A program made the position numbers and the translations under genes. The notes beneath the pieces were generated by a model, which worked only from the letters and a program-made list of their open reading frames with translations, was not told where the DNA came from and did no database searches. Shown here in pieces: positions 34,913-44,572 of a stretch of DNA of 64,000 nucleotides (position 1 is the stretch's first letter; each line of letters starts with the position of its first letter). The stretch comes from Anaerotardibacter muris (GTDB lineage Bacteria; Actinomycetota; Coriobacteriia; Coriobacteriales; Eggerthellaceae). The stretch lies in contig NZ_CALPCD010000002.1 of NCBI RefSeq assembly GCF_943192915.1, positions 1-64,000 of the forward strand, given 5' to 3'.

Positions 34913-35974
34913 TTAGACGGGCATAGCTACCAGGTCGAGCCCGCATCGCTGCTCGAATCCGCAGACGATGTTTGCGCACTGGACAGCCTGGCCAGCAGCC
35001 CCTTTGCAGAGATTGTCGATAGCGCAGACAGCGATGAGCGTGCCCGTGGTCTTCTGGAAGGCGATGCCGATATGAGCATTGTTCGTGCCCACCACCGAAG
35101 CGGTGCGCGGCATCTGGCCAAGTGGCAAGACCGTTACGAAAGGATAGTCTTCGTTGTAGGTTGCTTCATAGAGAGCATGGAGCGTCTCGAGGGTATGCTC
35201 TTCGCGTGCTCCAGCAGAAAGCTGCATGGTGACCGTAGAGAGCAAGCCGCGATTCGCGGGCGCAAGATGCGGCGTGAAGACAAGGCGGTCCTGCAATCCA
35301 AGGATCTGCTCGATCTCGGGCGTGTGACGATGGGATGCCACACCATAGGCCTCGAAGTTATTGTTCGCGTTGCAGAAATGAGTGCGCGGCGTTGCACTGC
35401 GGCCCGCACCACTCACACCAGAGATAGCATCGACCACAACGATCCCTTCGGTCAATTCGACCGCAGGATAAGCTGCGAGCGAAGTTGCCGTGGGATAGCA
35501 GCCCGCACAAGCCACGAGCGTTGGATGATGCTGAGCATGGAGCTTACGTGCTTCGAGCAGCGCAGCTTCGGTGATCTCGGGCAAGCCGAAGAAAGCATGT
35601 TCGAGCAATTCGGTCTGCGTATGCGGCGTGCCATACCACTGTTCGAAGATGGCGGGGTCCTTCAAGCGAAAGTCAGCCGACAGATCGAACACCGAAACAT
35701 CTGATGCCAACAGGTCAGGCACGAGTGCCATAGCTGCAGTATGCGGAGTTGCCATGAATACCACATCGCAATCAGCCAGCGTTGCAGTGTTATGAGCTTC
35801 GAACTCAAGGTCGCATACGCCTTTGAAAGCTGGATACAAGTCCGCGATAGCCACACCTTCATCAGTGGAAGACGTGATGACGCGCAGATCGAATTCAGGA
35901 TGGCGAGAGAGGATTCGCACTAGTTCAGCTCCCGCATATCCAGCAGCGCCAATGATGCCCGTTGCTAATCCCAT
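34913..35974 (-). CDS. argC: N-acetyl-gamma-glutamyl-phosphate reductase
   Basis: A 353-aa enzyme reducing N-acetylglutamyl phosphate. The nucleotide-binding motif GIIGAAGYAGAELVR is N-terminal, the catalytic Cys sits in VACAGCYPTATSL, and HRHTPEIEQIL follows. First gene of the arg cluster; AAAGGA stands before the ATG and 135 bp separate it from argJ. Confidence 0.95.
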   Translation of the reverse strand: MGLATGIIGAAGYAGAELVRILSRHPEFDLRVITSSTDEGVAIADLYPAFKGVCDLEFEAHNTATLADCDVVFMATPHTAAMALVPDLLASDVSVFDLSADFRLKDPAIFEQWYGTPHTQTELLEHAFFGLPEITEAALLEARKLHAQHHPTLVACAGCYPTATSLAAYPAVELTEGIVVVDAISGVSGAGRSATPRTHFCNANNNFEAYGVASHRHTPEIEQILGLQDRLVFTPHLAPANRGLLSTVTMQLSAGAREEHTLETLHALYEATYNEDYPFVTVLPLGQMPRTASVVGTNNAHIGIAFQKTTGTLIAVCAIDNLCKGAAGQAVQCANIVCGFEQRCGLDLVAMPV

Positions 35975-36148
35975 AAGCCATTCCTTTCTTATCTCGCGTC
36001 TCGATCAAGATTCTGATTCGCTAATGATACCCCTTTACCGTACCAGCCAATCCTTCTTTTCCGAGAACGACCCGCGCTTGTCGCGTGCACCAGCATCATA
36101 GCTGCAAGAGGTGGGGTCGTAGATTCATTCTGAACACAAGCAAAAAAA

Positions 36149-36171
36149 GAACCCGGTCGAATAACCGGGTT
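36149..36171 (-). terminator. Terminator of slyD
   Basis: Stem GAACCCGGT/ACCGGGTTC with a short loop, followed on the minus strand by TTTTTTT. It lies about 115 bp past the slyD stop. Confidence 0.8.
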
Positions 36172-36190
36172 CCGTAAAATGCATGAGGCA

Positions 36191-36257
36191 GTGCAGCGCA
36201 TGAGCCCGAAGGGCGAACAGCGGAACGGATGAATCCGAGACCTCACCCCTTGCAGCC
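36191..36257. repeat. Dispersed intergenic repeat, copy 3
   Basis: Matches copy 1 (1201-1267) in the same orientation, with an identical 23-base core and the same TTGCAGCC end. Again it lies between a minus-strand stop codon and its terminator. Confidence 0.6.
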
Positions 36258-36284
36258 TCGCTGTTCGCAGAGACGAACCTTGAG

Positions 36285-36713
36285 CTAGTCGAGAACCTCT
36301 TCAAGGGTGATCTCGAAATTCAGATCCTTGCCTGCCATCTCATGGTTCATGTCGAAGACCACTTCTTTGTCATTGACCTCGACCACCTTGACCGGGAACG
36401 CCTGACCACCAGGAGCCTGCATGTAGACCGTCTGGCCAACAGGCAGATCATCGACATCAGGCACGTTCTCGCGCGGGATGCGCTGCACGAGCTGCTCATC
36501 GCGTTCACCATATGCTTCAGCTGCAGGGATGTGGACCTTCTTGGTCTCGCCCACTTCCATGTCAACGACTGCGGCATCGAAACCAGGGATCATCATGCCC
36601 GCCATTGAAGTGAACTCCAGCGGCTCGCCGCGCTCTACTGACGAATCGAATACCGTGCCATCATCGAACGTGCCCACATAGTGAACGCGTACTTTCTTAC
36701 CTTCATTGCTCAT
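36285..36713 (-). CDS. SlyD-like FKBP peptidyl-prolyl isomerase
   Basis: A 142-aa protein with the split FKBP domain of the SlyD type: VHYVGTFDDGTVFDSS, then GMMIPGFDAAVVDMEVGE, an inserted chaperone flap (about 70-120) with AEAYGERDE, and FDMNHEMAGKDLNFEI closing the fold. The metal-binding His-rich tail of E. coli SlyD is missing. AAAGGA precedes the ATG at 36713; the longer frame upstream is not used. Confidence 0.88.
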   Translation of the reverse strand: MSNEGKKVRVHYVGTFDDGTVFDSSVERGEPLEFTSMAGMMIPGFDAAVVDMEVGETKKVHIPAAEAYGERDEQLVQRIPRENVPDVDDLPVGQTVYMQAPGGQAFPVKVVEVNDKEVVFDMNHEMAGKDLNFEITLEEVLD

Positions 36714-36881
36714 GATGTTTCCTTTCATTGGAAGAGCATTTTCTTTTGCTGGAAGTGTAGCGCATATTGCCAGCCAGCCTAATTCCTGACACAGAATCGT
36801 CAAACAAGAACACGCAACCACTGCCCGCTAACCACCATCGCTCGCCTTCGATGCAGAGCTCATACCTTTTGCGCTCTGCGA

Positions 36882-38405
36882 TCATGAACAGCATTGATAT
36901 GCCCGCGCGATCGATGATGCACAGTTACCGATGTTCGACTCGCTCAGTGCGCCGTGGTCGATGAACAACCTGCTATCAAGATAATCCGATCTTGATAGAT
37001 CAAGAGCATCCGCCCGTCCAATGAGGAAATCTTCAAGCGGCTCGATCAGCAAGCCTTCTTCTAATGCTGCATCGGCAAGCTCACGTGCAGATACCGGCCC
37101 ATCGACGCGCAAGAGCCCGTGCGACCCCGCGAATGCATTCTCTAAGACCAGATCCGTCAGCTTCTCCTGCCTCATTGCTCGCGCAAGTTCTGTAGCATTT
37201 GCCCGGAAATGAGTGCGTAAGCGATTTATGTGCCGTTCATACTCTCCCGACTCGATGAAGCGCGCCAAAGCTAGTTGGTCGATGGCATTCGCAGTACAAG
37301 AATAGAATCCGAAGTGCTCGCGAAACTTCTGGGCTAGAACGTCCGGGAGCACCATGTAGCTCATGCGAAAGGCTGGTCCGAGCGACTTGGTGAAGGTATT
37401 GAGATAGATCACTTTTTGCTGTGCATCGATGCTCTGCAACGAAGGAATGGGGCGACCAGAGAATTGCAGCTCACTATCATGGTCGTCTTCGATGATGAAG
37501 CGTTCATCGTCGCCTGCAGCCCAAGCCAAAAGCTCATACCTTCGAGAAATGCTCATGATCTGACCCGTAGGATATTGATGAGTCGGCATGACGTGAGCAA
37601 CGCTCGCCCCCGATGAGCGAAGGCTATCGAGCTCGATACCATCTTCGTTGAGCGGAATGGGCGCTATGGTCACATCGTTTGCTCGATAGATGCGTGCAAG
37701 ACGACCATATCCAGGGTCTTCGAGCGCGTAGCGATGACCGCGGCCGATCAATTGCACGATCAATTGATAGAGCACTTGTGAACCAGCACCGATCACAACA
37801 TTATCAGGGTTCACTTCCATGCCTCGATAACCCAAGAGGAAACGAGCGATGGCCTTGCGTAGCGCGCGCGATCCAAAAGCCCCCGACTCAGAAACGAGCA
37901 CTTTCTCGTCAGCGTTGGTGAGCACCTTGCGCACATGAAAAGCCCAACGATCATAAGGGAAGAGGCCCTTGCTTGGCGCTCTCCCTGACAGATCGATGTC
38001 CACGGACTTGCTCGCGCGTTCGCGTTCCATATCAATTGGATGCTTCAGGCGAAGAGCGCTCTTTTGCTGGTGATCTTGATCGATCGAGCTGTCGAGCGCG
38101 TAAGACTCTCGGGGCACGCCTACGCTGTCATGCTCGTGACGCTTTCGAACATCGCGCAACTGTGCGATATCGTTAACGTAATAGCCTCGCCTTTCGATAG
38201 ACCGAATATATCCTTCTGCGATCAACTGGCTGTATGCCCCTTCAACGGTTATAAGGCTCACTGCAAGGTGCTGGGCGAGCTTACGCTTAGATGGCATCCT
38301 TTCCCCAGCATGCAGAACGTTCGAGATGATGTCGTTCTTGATCGACTCATAGAGATATTCATATAGAGGTCGTTCGCCTCTTTTTGCTAGGTCATACGTG
38401 ATCAC
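36882..38405 (-). CDS. pdxR: PdxR/MocR-type regulator (GntR domain fused to aminotransferase fold)
   Basis: A 507-aa protein if started at the GTG at 38405; an ATG at 38465 would add 20 residues unlike the family. The winged helix (about 10-80) has GERMPSKRKLAQHLAVSL. The C-terminal class I aminotransferase-like domain has the PLP Lys in NTFTKSLGPAFR and the Asp/Tyr motif of the pocket. Divergent from pdxST with 176 bp between, so it very likely senses PLP and activates pdxST. The distal GAGG site is weak. Confidence 0.88.
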   Translation of the reverse strand: MITYDLAKRGERPLYEYLYESIKNDIISNVLHAGERMPSKRKLAQHLAVSLITVEGAYSQLIAEGYIRSIERRGYYVNDIAQLRDVRKRHEHDSVGVPRESYALDSSIDQDHQQKSALRLKHPIDMERERASKSVDIDLSGRAPSKGLFPYDRWAFHVRKVLTNADEKVLVSESGAFGSRALRKAIARFLLGYRGMEVNPDNVVIGAGSQVLYQLIVQLIGRGHRYALEDPGYGRLARIYRANDVTIAPIPLNEDGIELDSLRSSGASVAHVMPTHQYPTGQIMSISRRYELLAWAAGDDERFIIEDDHDSELQFSGRPIPSLQSIDAQQKVIYLNTFTKSLGPAFRMSYMVLPDVLAQKFREHFGFYSCTANAIDQLALARFIESGEYERHINRLRTHFRANATELARAMRQEKLTDLVLENAFAGSHGLLRVDGPVSARELADAALEEGLLIEPLEDFLIGRADALDLSRSDYLDSRLFIDHGALSESNIGNCASSIARAYQCCS

Positions 38406-38470
38406 GAGAATACCAACCTCATCGTTAGGAAGAATGAGTCGAAACAAGTATATCTGGATTTGCACTGATC

Positions 38471-38493
38471 ATAATCTGGTTATATCAGATTAT
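38471..38493. promoter_or_regulatory. Putative PdxR operator
   Basis: Perfect inverted repeat ATAATCTG/CAGATTAT with a 7-bp spacer. The motif TGGTTATATCA (38478-38488) recurs as TGGCTATATGA (38501-38511), one base changed in each half, in the same orientation 23 bp on. MocR regulators usually bind such direct repeats. Confidence 0.55.
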
Positions 38494-38581
38494 GCATTTT
38501 TGGCTATATGAATAGGTTCAATAACCTTTAACGTTATCACCATGTTCGATTACACGAATAGCGACCATTGAGGAGAAAGCC

Positions 38582-39493
38582 ATGAACGATGCATCCGATA
38601 TTTCGACAGCGCAAACAGCCTCCCCTGACCGAACTGCGCTGAACCGCCAATTGGCGCAAATGCTCAAAGGTGGTGTGATCATGGACGTGACCACACCCGA
38701 ACAAGCGCGGATAGCTGAGGCTGCTGGAGCATGCGCTGTCATGGCACTTGAGCGCATTCCCGCCGATATTCGCGCGGCTGGTGGCGTTTCACGCATGAGC
38801 GACCCGAAGATGATCAGATCGATCCAAGAAGCGGTCAGCATCCCCGTGATGGCGAAGTGCAGGATCGGGCATTTCGTAGAAGCGCAGGTGCTCGAAGCGA
38901 TCGAGATAGATTATATCGACGAATCAGAGGTGCTCTCTCCTGCAGATGACACGTTCCATATCGACAAGAAGCGTTTTGCCGCGCCTTTCGTGTGCGGAGC
39001 ACGCGATCTAGGAGAAGCTCTGCGTCGCATTGCAGAGGGTGCTTCCATGATCCGTACGAAAGGCGAGCCAGGGACCGGAGATGTGGTGCAAGCAGTGCGA
39101 CATATGCGCATCATCAATGGCCAGATCGCCAAAGTATCCTCCTTGCACGAGGATGAGCTCTACGAAGAAGCCAAAAGGCTCGCAGTCCCGCTCGACCTCT
39201 TGCGCGAGGTCCATAAAACCGGAAAGCTCCCCGTGGTCAACTTCGCAGCAGGTGGCGTAGCAACTCCAGCGGATGCCGCCTTGATGATGCAATTAGGAGC
39301 AGAAGGCGTATTCGTGGGGTCAGGTATCTTCAAGTCGGGTGACCCAGTCAAGCGAGCGAATGCCATCGTGGGCGCGGTCACCAACTATACCGATGCAGAA
39401 CTTATCGCTCGCCTCTCCGAGGACCTGGGTGAAGCGATGGTGGGCATCAATGCTGAAGAGATCGAGATCATCATGGAAGAACGCGGGCAATAG
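38582..39493 (+). CDS. pdxS: Pyridoxal 5'-phosphate synthase, lyase subunit
   Basis: A 303-aa TIM-barrel enzyme that makes PLP from ribose 5-phosphate, glyceraldehyde 3-phosphate and ammonia. [32 protein letters not shown] ([14 protein letters not shown]) and [20 protein letters not shown] are nearly invariant in PdxS. GAGGAG precedes the ATG. It is followed by pdxT after one base. Confidence 0.96.
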   Translation: MNDASDISTAQTASPDRTALNRQLAQMLKGGVIMDVTTPEQARIAEAAGACAVMALERIPADIRAAGGVSRMSDPKMIRSIQEAVSIPVMAKCRIGHFVEAQVLEAIEIDYIDESEVLSPADDTFHIDKKRFAAPFVCGARDLGEALRRIAEGASMIRTKGEPGTGDVVQAVRHMRIINGQIAKVSSLHEDELYEEAKRLAVPLDLLREVHKTGKLPVVNFAAGGVATPADAALMMQLGAEGVFVGSGIFKSGDPVKRANAIVGAVTNYTDAELIARLSEDLGEAMVGINAEEIEIIMEERGQ

Positions 39494-39494
39494 C

Positions 39495-40100
39495 ATGACC
39501 TGCGCGATCATAGCCGTACAAGGCGCATTTGCCGAACACGAAAGACGCCTTGCTGCACTCGGCGAGAAGGTGTTCGAAGTGCGTCAGGCGTCTGATCTGA
39601 AACAGCCTTTTGACCGCCTCGTGTTACCAGGAGGAGAGAGCACGGCACAAAGCAAATTGCTGAGCGATCTTGGGTTATCCTGCTCGCTGCATGACCTTAT
39701 AGACCAAGGAATTCCTGTGCTCGGCACCTGCGCAGGATTGATCTTGCTTGCACAAAGCATCGATGGTCGCGGGGATATTCACGACCAGGCCAACAAAACT
39801 TCTGAATTGGATTCACCTGTCGAACAACTGAAAACGCTTCCCGTAGGAGTGATGCGAAACGGATACGGCCGGCAACTTGGAAGCTTCAGAACAGTCGGGA
39901 GCTTTGCTGGCGAAGGCCACATTCCGATGACCTTCATCCGCGCGCCACGCATAACCCAGCTCTACTCTCCTGAAGTGAAGGTCCTTGCCGAAGTTAACGG
40001 ATCACCCGTTGCCGTGCGATTCAAGAACCAGCTCGCTGTTGCTTTTCATCCTGAGCTCGATGATGATCCGCGTGTCCTCGAGTATTTCCTCTCGATATAG
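39495..40100 (+). CDS. pdxT: Pyridoxal 5'-phosphate synthase, glutaminase subunit
   Basis: A 201-aa class I glutaminase that feeds ammonia to PdxS. The motif LPGGESTAQSKLL, the nucleophile Cys in LGTCAGLILLA and the His-Glu pair in VAFHPELDDD form the triad. The ATG at 39495 lies one base after the pdxS stop; the longer frame overlapping pdxS is spurious. Confidence 0.94.
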   Translation: MTCAIIAVQGAFAEHERRLAALGEKVFEVRQASDLKQPFDRLVLPGGESTAQSKLLSDLGLSCSLHDLIDQGIPVLGTCAGLILLAQSIDGRGDIHDQANKTSELDSPVEQLKTLPVGVMRNGYGRQLGSFRTVGSFAGEGHIPMTFIRAPRITQLYSPEVKVLAEVNGSPVAVRFKNQLAVAFHPELDDDPRVLEYFLSI

Positions 40101-40171
40101 GGGCGCATTCTTCCACGGACCTACCCGAAGAACTCTATGGTCTTCCGAGCGATGAAAGGCGGCGAAGCACG

Positions 40172-40633
40172 TTATTCGACCTCATCTTCTGGATGCGGGT
40201 GTTGATCGAAATACCCTGTCTGGCCTCGGACGTTCCAGGCACACGCTACCAAGAAGAGCAAGATGGCCAAGGTGAGCACTGCCGCGGGATTGAGCTGACC
40301 CTGAGATATCTTGCTTGCCAGATCCCACAAAGCCAGCAACCCATCGAGAGAAACGATCCAGAAGAACAAGGTGATCTTGGTAGGATCTTTCGCGCCGATA
40401 AGGCCCGAGATAGCCACAGCAAGCCCGACCACGCCCGCTACGAGCGTCTCCCCGCCTAAGACGATGCTCGGGATAAGATCGAACGATTTCATACCGAAGA
40501 ATTCCGCCAGCACCATGAACACAACACCCACTACGCACAAGAGCACCGCCAAAGCGAACATGACCACGCAAGCGTAGTAGGTGCGGCGCTGCCATTTCGT
40601 GAACGAGCTCTTATCAGCGGAGAACAGCTTCAC
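40172..40633 (-). CDS. Four-helix membrane protein of unknown function
   Basis: A 153-aa protein. Four hydrophobic segments (about residues 20-45, 55-80, 88-108, 113-130) follow a short basic N-terminus, and the tail is acidic. I start at the GTG at 40633, which has GGAAGGAAG close upstream. I do not recognise the family. It lies alone between pdxT and pheT. Confidence 0.65.
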   Translation of the reverse strand: MKLFSADKSSFTKWQRRTYYACVVMFALAVLLCVVGVVFMVLAEFFGMKSFDLIPSIVLGGETLVAGVVGLAVAISGLIGAKDPTKITLFFWIVSLDGLLALWDLASKISQGQLNPAAVLTLAILLFLVACAWNVRGQTGYFDQHPHPEDEVE

Positions 40634-40723
40634 TGGCTTCCTTCCTGGATCTTTGTCCTTCGTTTCTCTCTTAGGATTTTGTCGCAAACATGCTCTTAGC
40701 AACCATGCGCTGATGTTGGCAAA

Positions 40724-43225
40724 CTACGAACGAACTTCGGCCCCTGTTGCACCGCATACCTTCTTGATCAGGCGTTCGTGCTGCTTATTGACCTCTTCGG
40801 TCGTGAGCGTCTTTTCAGGAGAACGATATTCCAGCGCATAAGCCATGGACTTCTTGCCCGCGCCCAAGCGATCGGCATCGCGATAGACATCGAAGAGCTG
40901 GATGCTCGAAAGCAGCTTGCCACCTGCCGAGGTCATCACCTGGATGAGCTTCTCATTGGTAACGTCTTCATCGACCACCAATGCGATGTCCATGGTGACC
41001 GCCGGGAACAGCGGCACGTCCACATAATCGCGCGCAGGCTGGCTCGTCTTCACCAGCGCATCAAGATCAAGCTCGAAGGCGACTACGGGTGCATTCGCAT
41101 CGAAAGCATCGACCGCAAGCGGATGGATCTCGCCCACCCAACCGAGCACCGTGCCACCCGAGAGCACCTGCGCAGCACGGCCTGGCTGCAGATGCGGTGC
41201 TTCTTCGGCAGAGAGCGCTTTGAAGCGAACTTTTGGCGTAGCCAGTTCACGCAGCAGATTCTCAATGACACCTTTGCCATCGAAGAAATCGAACGCTGCA
41301 GGCGATGCATTCCAAGCAGGATCGCCCATAGCACCCGCCATCACAGCAGCCACGCGTTCCTTCTCCTTTGGTTTCTTCTTGCCGTCAGCAGCGAAAAAGA
41401 CGCGTCCTGTTTCATAGAGCTGGACGTTCTTCACGCCATGGCTCTGGTTGTAAGCCAGTGAATGGAGCAGGCCAGGGATGATGGACTGACGCATGATGGA
41501 CTGTTCTGCATTGAGCGGATTGAGCAGCTCAACAGGCATGCCAAGATCGGTCTTATCCATGCGCAGCTTATCAAGATCACCTGGTTCAGCGAAAGAATAG
41601 GTGACGGTCTCATTCAGGCCACTAGCGCGAAGAGTGTCGTTGATCTTCTCGATCCGCTGCTCTGCTAGGGTGCGCTTGCCGATGCGGCCAGCGCCCGCAG
41701 GTAGCGTAGGCTCGATGCGATCCATGCCATAGAGGCGAAGCACCTCTTCATACAGATCGATCTCGCGCTCAAGATCGGGACGGAATGTTGGCGCTAACAC
41801 ATGGAGCAGCTCGCCTTCAGCGCAGTCTGCAGCCTTGGATGTCTCAATATCAGCGATAGTGACCGCACAACCCAAGCGCTTGAGTGTTTCGATGATGTAG
41901 TCACGCTCGATATGCGCACCCATCATCGCATTGAAACGCGGGATGCGGAAATCGAGCATGACCGCTTCGGTCTGCTGCTCCCACACGTCAACGATGCCGG
42001 GGCGCACGGTGCCACCCGATATCTCTGCGATGAGCGCTGCAGCAGCATCAGAAAGTGCTGCGATAGGGTTGTCGTCAACACCACGTTCATAGCGCAGCGA
42101 AGATTCGCTGATCAGACCCAGATTACGACTCGTACGACTCGTATGCGCGCGACTGAAGGTAGCGGCCTCGAGCAGGACCGTGGTGGTCTCATCGGTTACT
42201 TCTGAATCAAGACCACCCATAACGCCTGCCAGCGCCACTGCGCGCTCAGGCGTTGCGATAACGGTCATATCAGGCGTAAGATCGCGCTCTTCCCCATCAA
42301 GGGTAACGAGCTTCTCACCCTCTTCGGCAGGGCGAACGACGATGTGAGCCTTGCCTTCAGCATTCTTAAGCTTGTCGAAATCGAACGCGTGGAGCGGTTG
42401 ACCGAACAGGAACAGGATGTAGTTCGTCGCGTCGACGATGTTGTTGATGGGACGTGCGCCAGCCGCAATGATGCGCTCTGCCAGCCAGTCAGGGCTCGGG
42501 CCGATCTTCACGTTCTCGATCACGCGTGCGGTGTAGCGATCGCAACGTGCAGGATCAGATATGGTCACTGAAACAGCATCGGCAGTAGGCTCAAGATCCT
42601 GATTCTCGCCCAGGTTGAAGATCGGGTCGTTCAAAGGGTCAGTGAAATCACGTTCGTACATAGCGCCCACTTCGCGAGCCATGCCCTTCATGGACAAACA
42701 ATCTGGGCGGTTCGGAGTGATCTCAAGATCGAGAATCTTATCGGAGAGCTGCATATAGTCCGCAAACGGCATGCCGATAGGCGCATCTGCGGGCAAGATC
42801 ATGATGCCATCATGGTCGGACCCCAAGCCCAGCTCACGTTCGGAGCAGTTCATGCCGTTGCTCACTACGCCACGGAGCTTGGATTTCTTGATCTTGAAGT
42901 CGCCGAATTCGGCACCGACCATCGCTACAGGGATCTTGTCATTCTCGTTGAAGTTCTGCGCACCGCATACGATCTGCAATGGCTCGGGATTACCGTCTTC
43001 GCCAACGTTGTTCTGACCCACGTTCACCTGGCAGACCCACATATGATCCGAATCTGGATGCGCCTTCTTCTCGACGATCTGGCCAACTACCACCTTATCG
43101 AAGGTCGCGCCTGCAACTTCAACACCTTCAACGCCCGTGCCCGTTAAGTCCAAACGGTCACAGAACGCCTTCAGGTCCGCAGGCACTTCAACGTATTCAC
43201 TTAACCATTTCAAAGAAACTTTCAT
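40724..43225 (-). CDS. pheT: Phenylalanine-tRNA ligase beta subunit
   Basis: An 833-aa protein with the full bacterial set: B1 domain start MKVSLKWLSEYVEV, tRNA-binding EMAPII-like domain (VVGQIVEKKAHPDSD), B3/B4 editing region, B5, the catalytic-like core and the C-terminal ferredoxin-fold anticodon domain (from PLFPAVTMDIALVV). AAAGGA precedes the ATG. It is preceded by pheS with a 202-bp gap. Confidence 0.96.
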   Translation of the reverse strand: MKVSLKWLSEYVEVPADLKAFCDRLDLTGTGVEGVEVAGATFDKVVVGQIVEKKAHPDSDHMWVCQVNVGQNNVGEDGNPEPLQIVCGAQNFNENDKIPVAMVGAEFGDFKIKKSKLRGVVSNGMNCSERELGLGSDHDGIMILPADAPIGMPFADYMQLSDKILDLEITPNRPDCLSMKGMAREVGAMYERDFTDPLNDPIFNLGENQDLEPTADAVSVTISDPARCDRYTARVIENVKIGPSPDWLAERIIAAGARPINNIVDATNYILFLFGQPLHAFDFDKLKNAEGKAHIVVRPAEEGEKLVTLDGEERDLTPDMTVIATPERAVALAGVMGGLDSEVTDETTTVLLEAATFSRAHTSRTSRNLGLISESSLRYERGVDDNPIAALSDAAAALIAEISGGTVRPGIVDVWEQQTEAVMLDFRIPRFNAMMGAHIERDYIIETLKRLGCAVTIADIETSKAADCAEGELLHVLAPTFRPDLEREIDLYEEVLRLYGMDRIEPTLPAGAGRIGKRTLAEQRIEKINDTLRASGLNETVTYSFAEPGDLDKLRMDKTDLGMPVELLNPLNAEQSIMRQSIIPGLLHSLAYNQSHGVKNVQLYETGRVFFAADGKKKPKEKERVAAVMAGAMGDPAWNASPAAFDFFDGKGVIENLLRELATPKVRFKALSAEEAPHLQPGRAAQVLSGGTVLGWVGEIHPLAVDAFDANAPVVAFELDLDALVKTSQPARDYVDVPLFPAVTMDIALVVDEDVTNEKLIQVMTSAGGKLLSSIQLFDVYRDADRLGAGKKSMAYALEYRSPEKTLTTEEVNKQHERLIKKVCGATGAEVRS

Positions 43226-43427
43226 TTTTTATCCTTTAACTTCAAACCAATTCCAGTTCGAATACTTACTCTTTCTATTCCCTGACTTCCTTGATCGGTA
43301 CGGTCAGCGAGGGTTCGTCTCGTGCATATGATTGCCATGTTGCGCGGCCGAGCGCACTTCGCACTAAGGGGAAGCGCAAGAGCGGCGAGCGTGCGAGCGA
43401 GACGAAGCCGCGTCATCAATGCAGTTC

Positions 43428-44489
43428 TTAGAACTGCCTCAGGAAGCGCATATCCCCTTCGAGCAGCATGCGCAGGTCAGGGACGTTGTACTTCAAGCAC
43501 GCCACACGCTCGACACCTACACCGAACGCAAAACCCGAATACACTTCAGGATCGATGCCTGAATAGCGCAACACGTTAGGGTCGACCATGCCACAGCCCA
43601 AGATCTCGAGCCAGCCAGTGCCCTTGCAGAAGCGACAACCTTCGCCGTGGCAGATCCCGCAGCTCACGTCCACTTCCGCAGACGGCTCCGTGAACGGGAA
43701 ATAGTGAGCACGGAAACGCGTCTTGCGCTCCTCGCCGAACATCTGCTTACAGAAATAATCGAGCGTGCCCTTCAGGTCGCCGAACGTGATGCCTTTGTCC
43801 ACCACCAAGCCCTCGATCTGATTGAACTGTGGAAGATGAGAAGGGTCGGCCACATCACGACGATACACCTTGCCTGGTGCGATGATGTAGATGGGCAGTT
43901 CCTGGTCCTCCATCGCGTGAACCTGCACGCCTGAAGTCTGCGTGCGCAACAACACGTCCGACTCGCCCTTCACGTTGGTGGTATCACCCGATAGGTCGCG
44001 CACATAGAACGTGTCCTGCATGCTGCGAGAAGGATGGTCGGCTGGCGCATTGAGCGCTTCGAAGTTGTAATAGTCGGTCTCGACCTCGGGGCCCGTTGCC
44101 ACCGAATAGCCGATCCCCATGAATACTTCCGCGATCTCATCAGTGATGCGGTTGATCAGGTGACGCGTGCCCATCTGCTGAGCACGACCTGGTAACGTGA
44201 TATCGAGCGCATCAGCCTGCATGCGAGCCTCGAGTTCGGCACCTGCGAGCGCCTTCTTCTGCGCCTCGAGCGCCGATTCGATCTGGTTGCGCGCAATGTT
44301 CACCGTCTTGCCCACTTCGGCGCGCTCTTCAGGAGCGACCTGGTTCATGGAGCGCAGATAACCTGTTAAACTGCCCGATTTTCCTACGACCTTGATGCGG
44401 ATCGCTTCCAGTTCATCGGTAGTGGCCGCCGCAGCGATCTCTGCGAGCGTGGCCGCCTGCAACGCAGTGACTTCATCAATGACCGACAT
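43428..44489 (-). CDS. pheS: Phenylalanine-tRNA ligase alpha subunit
   Basis: A 353-aa class II synthetase subunit. An N-terminal coiled coil (about 1-90) is followed by the catalytic core with motif 2 (FNQIEGLVVDKG; Asn where His is more common) and motif 3 (GFAFGVGVERVACLKY) ending in RMLLEGDMRFLRQF. The C-rich stretch CGICHGEGCRFCKGTG lies between them, as in many PheS. Controlled by the T-box upstream. Confidence 0.96.
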   Translation of the reverse strand: MSVIDEVTALQAATLAEIAAAATTDELEAIRIKVVGKSGSLTGYLRSMNQVAPEERAEVGKTVNIARNQIESALEAQKKALAGAELEARMQADALDITLPGRAQQMGTRHLINRITDEIAEVFMGIGYSVATGPEVETDYYNFEALNAPADHPSRSMQDTFYVRDLSGDTTNVKGESDVLLRTQTSGVQVHAMEDQELPIYIIAPGKVYRRDVADPSHLPQFNQIEGLVVDKGITFGDLKGTLDYFCKQMFGEERKTRFRAHYFPFTEPSAEVDVSCGICHGEGCRFCKGTGWLEILGCGMVDPNVLRYSGIDPEVYSGFAFGVGVERVACLKYNVPDLRMLLEGDMRFLRQF

Positions 44490-44572
44490 ACACTCTGCCT
44501 TTCTTCGTCATATCCTCGTTCTTCGTAACTCTGTCTTGCTCGCGGATGTTCCAGAGCGCTCCTGGCTCCGCG

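Larger units (their letters stand above)
35975..36284. other. Gene-free interval between slyD and argC
   Basis: About 310 bp. It contains the argC upstream region, the slyD terminator (36149-36171) and the dispersed repeat (36191-36257). A TATCAT box near 36024-36029 (minus strand) is a possible argC -10, and I see no convincing ARG box. Confidence 0.45.

Noticed and set aside
36714..36821. A 36-residue N-terminal extension of the SlyD-like protein
   Set aside because: It has Cys/Leu-rich sequence unlike FKBPs and no ribosome-binding site; AAAGGA marks the start at 36713.
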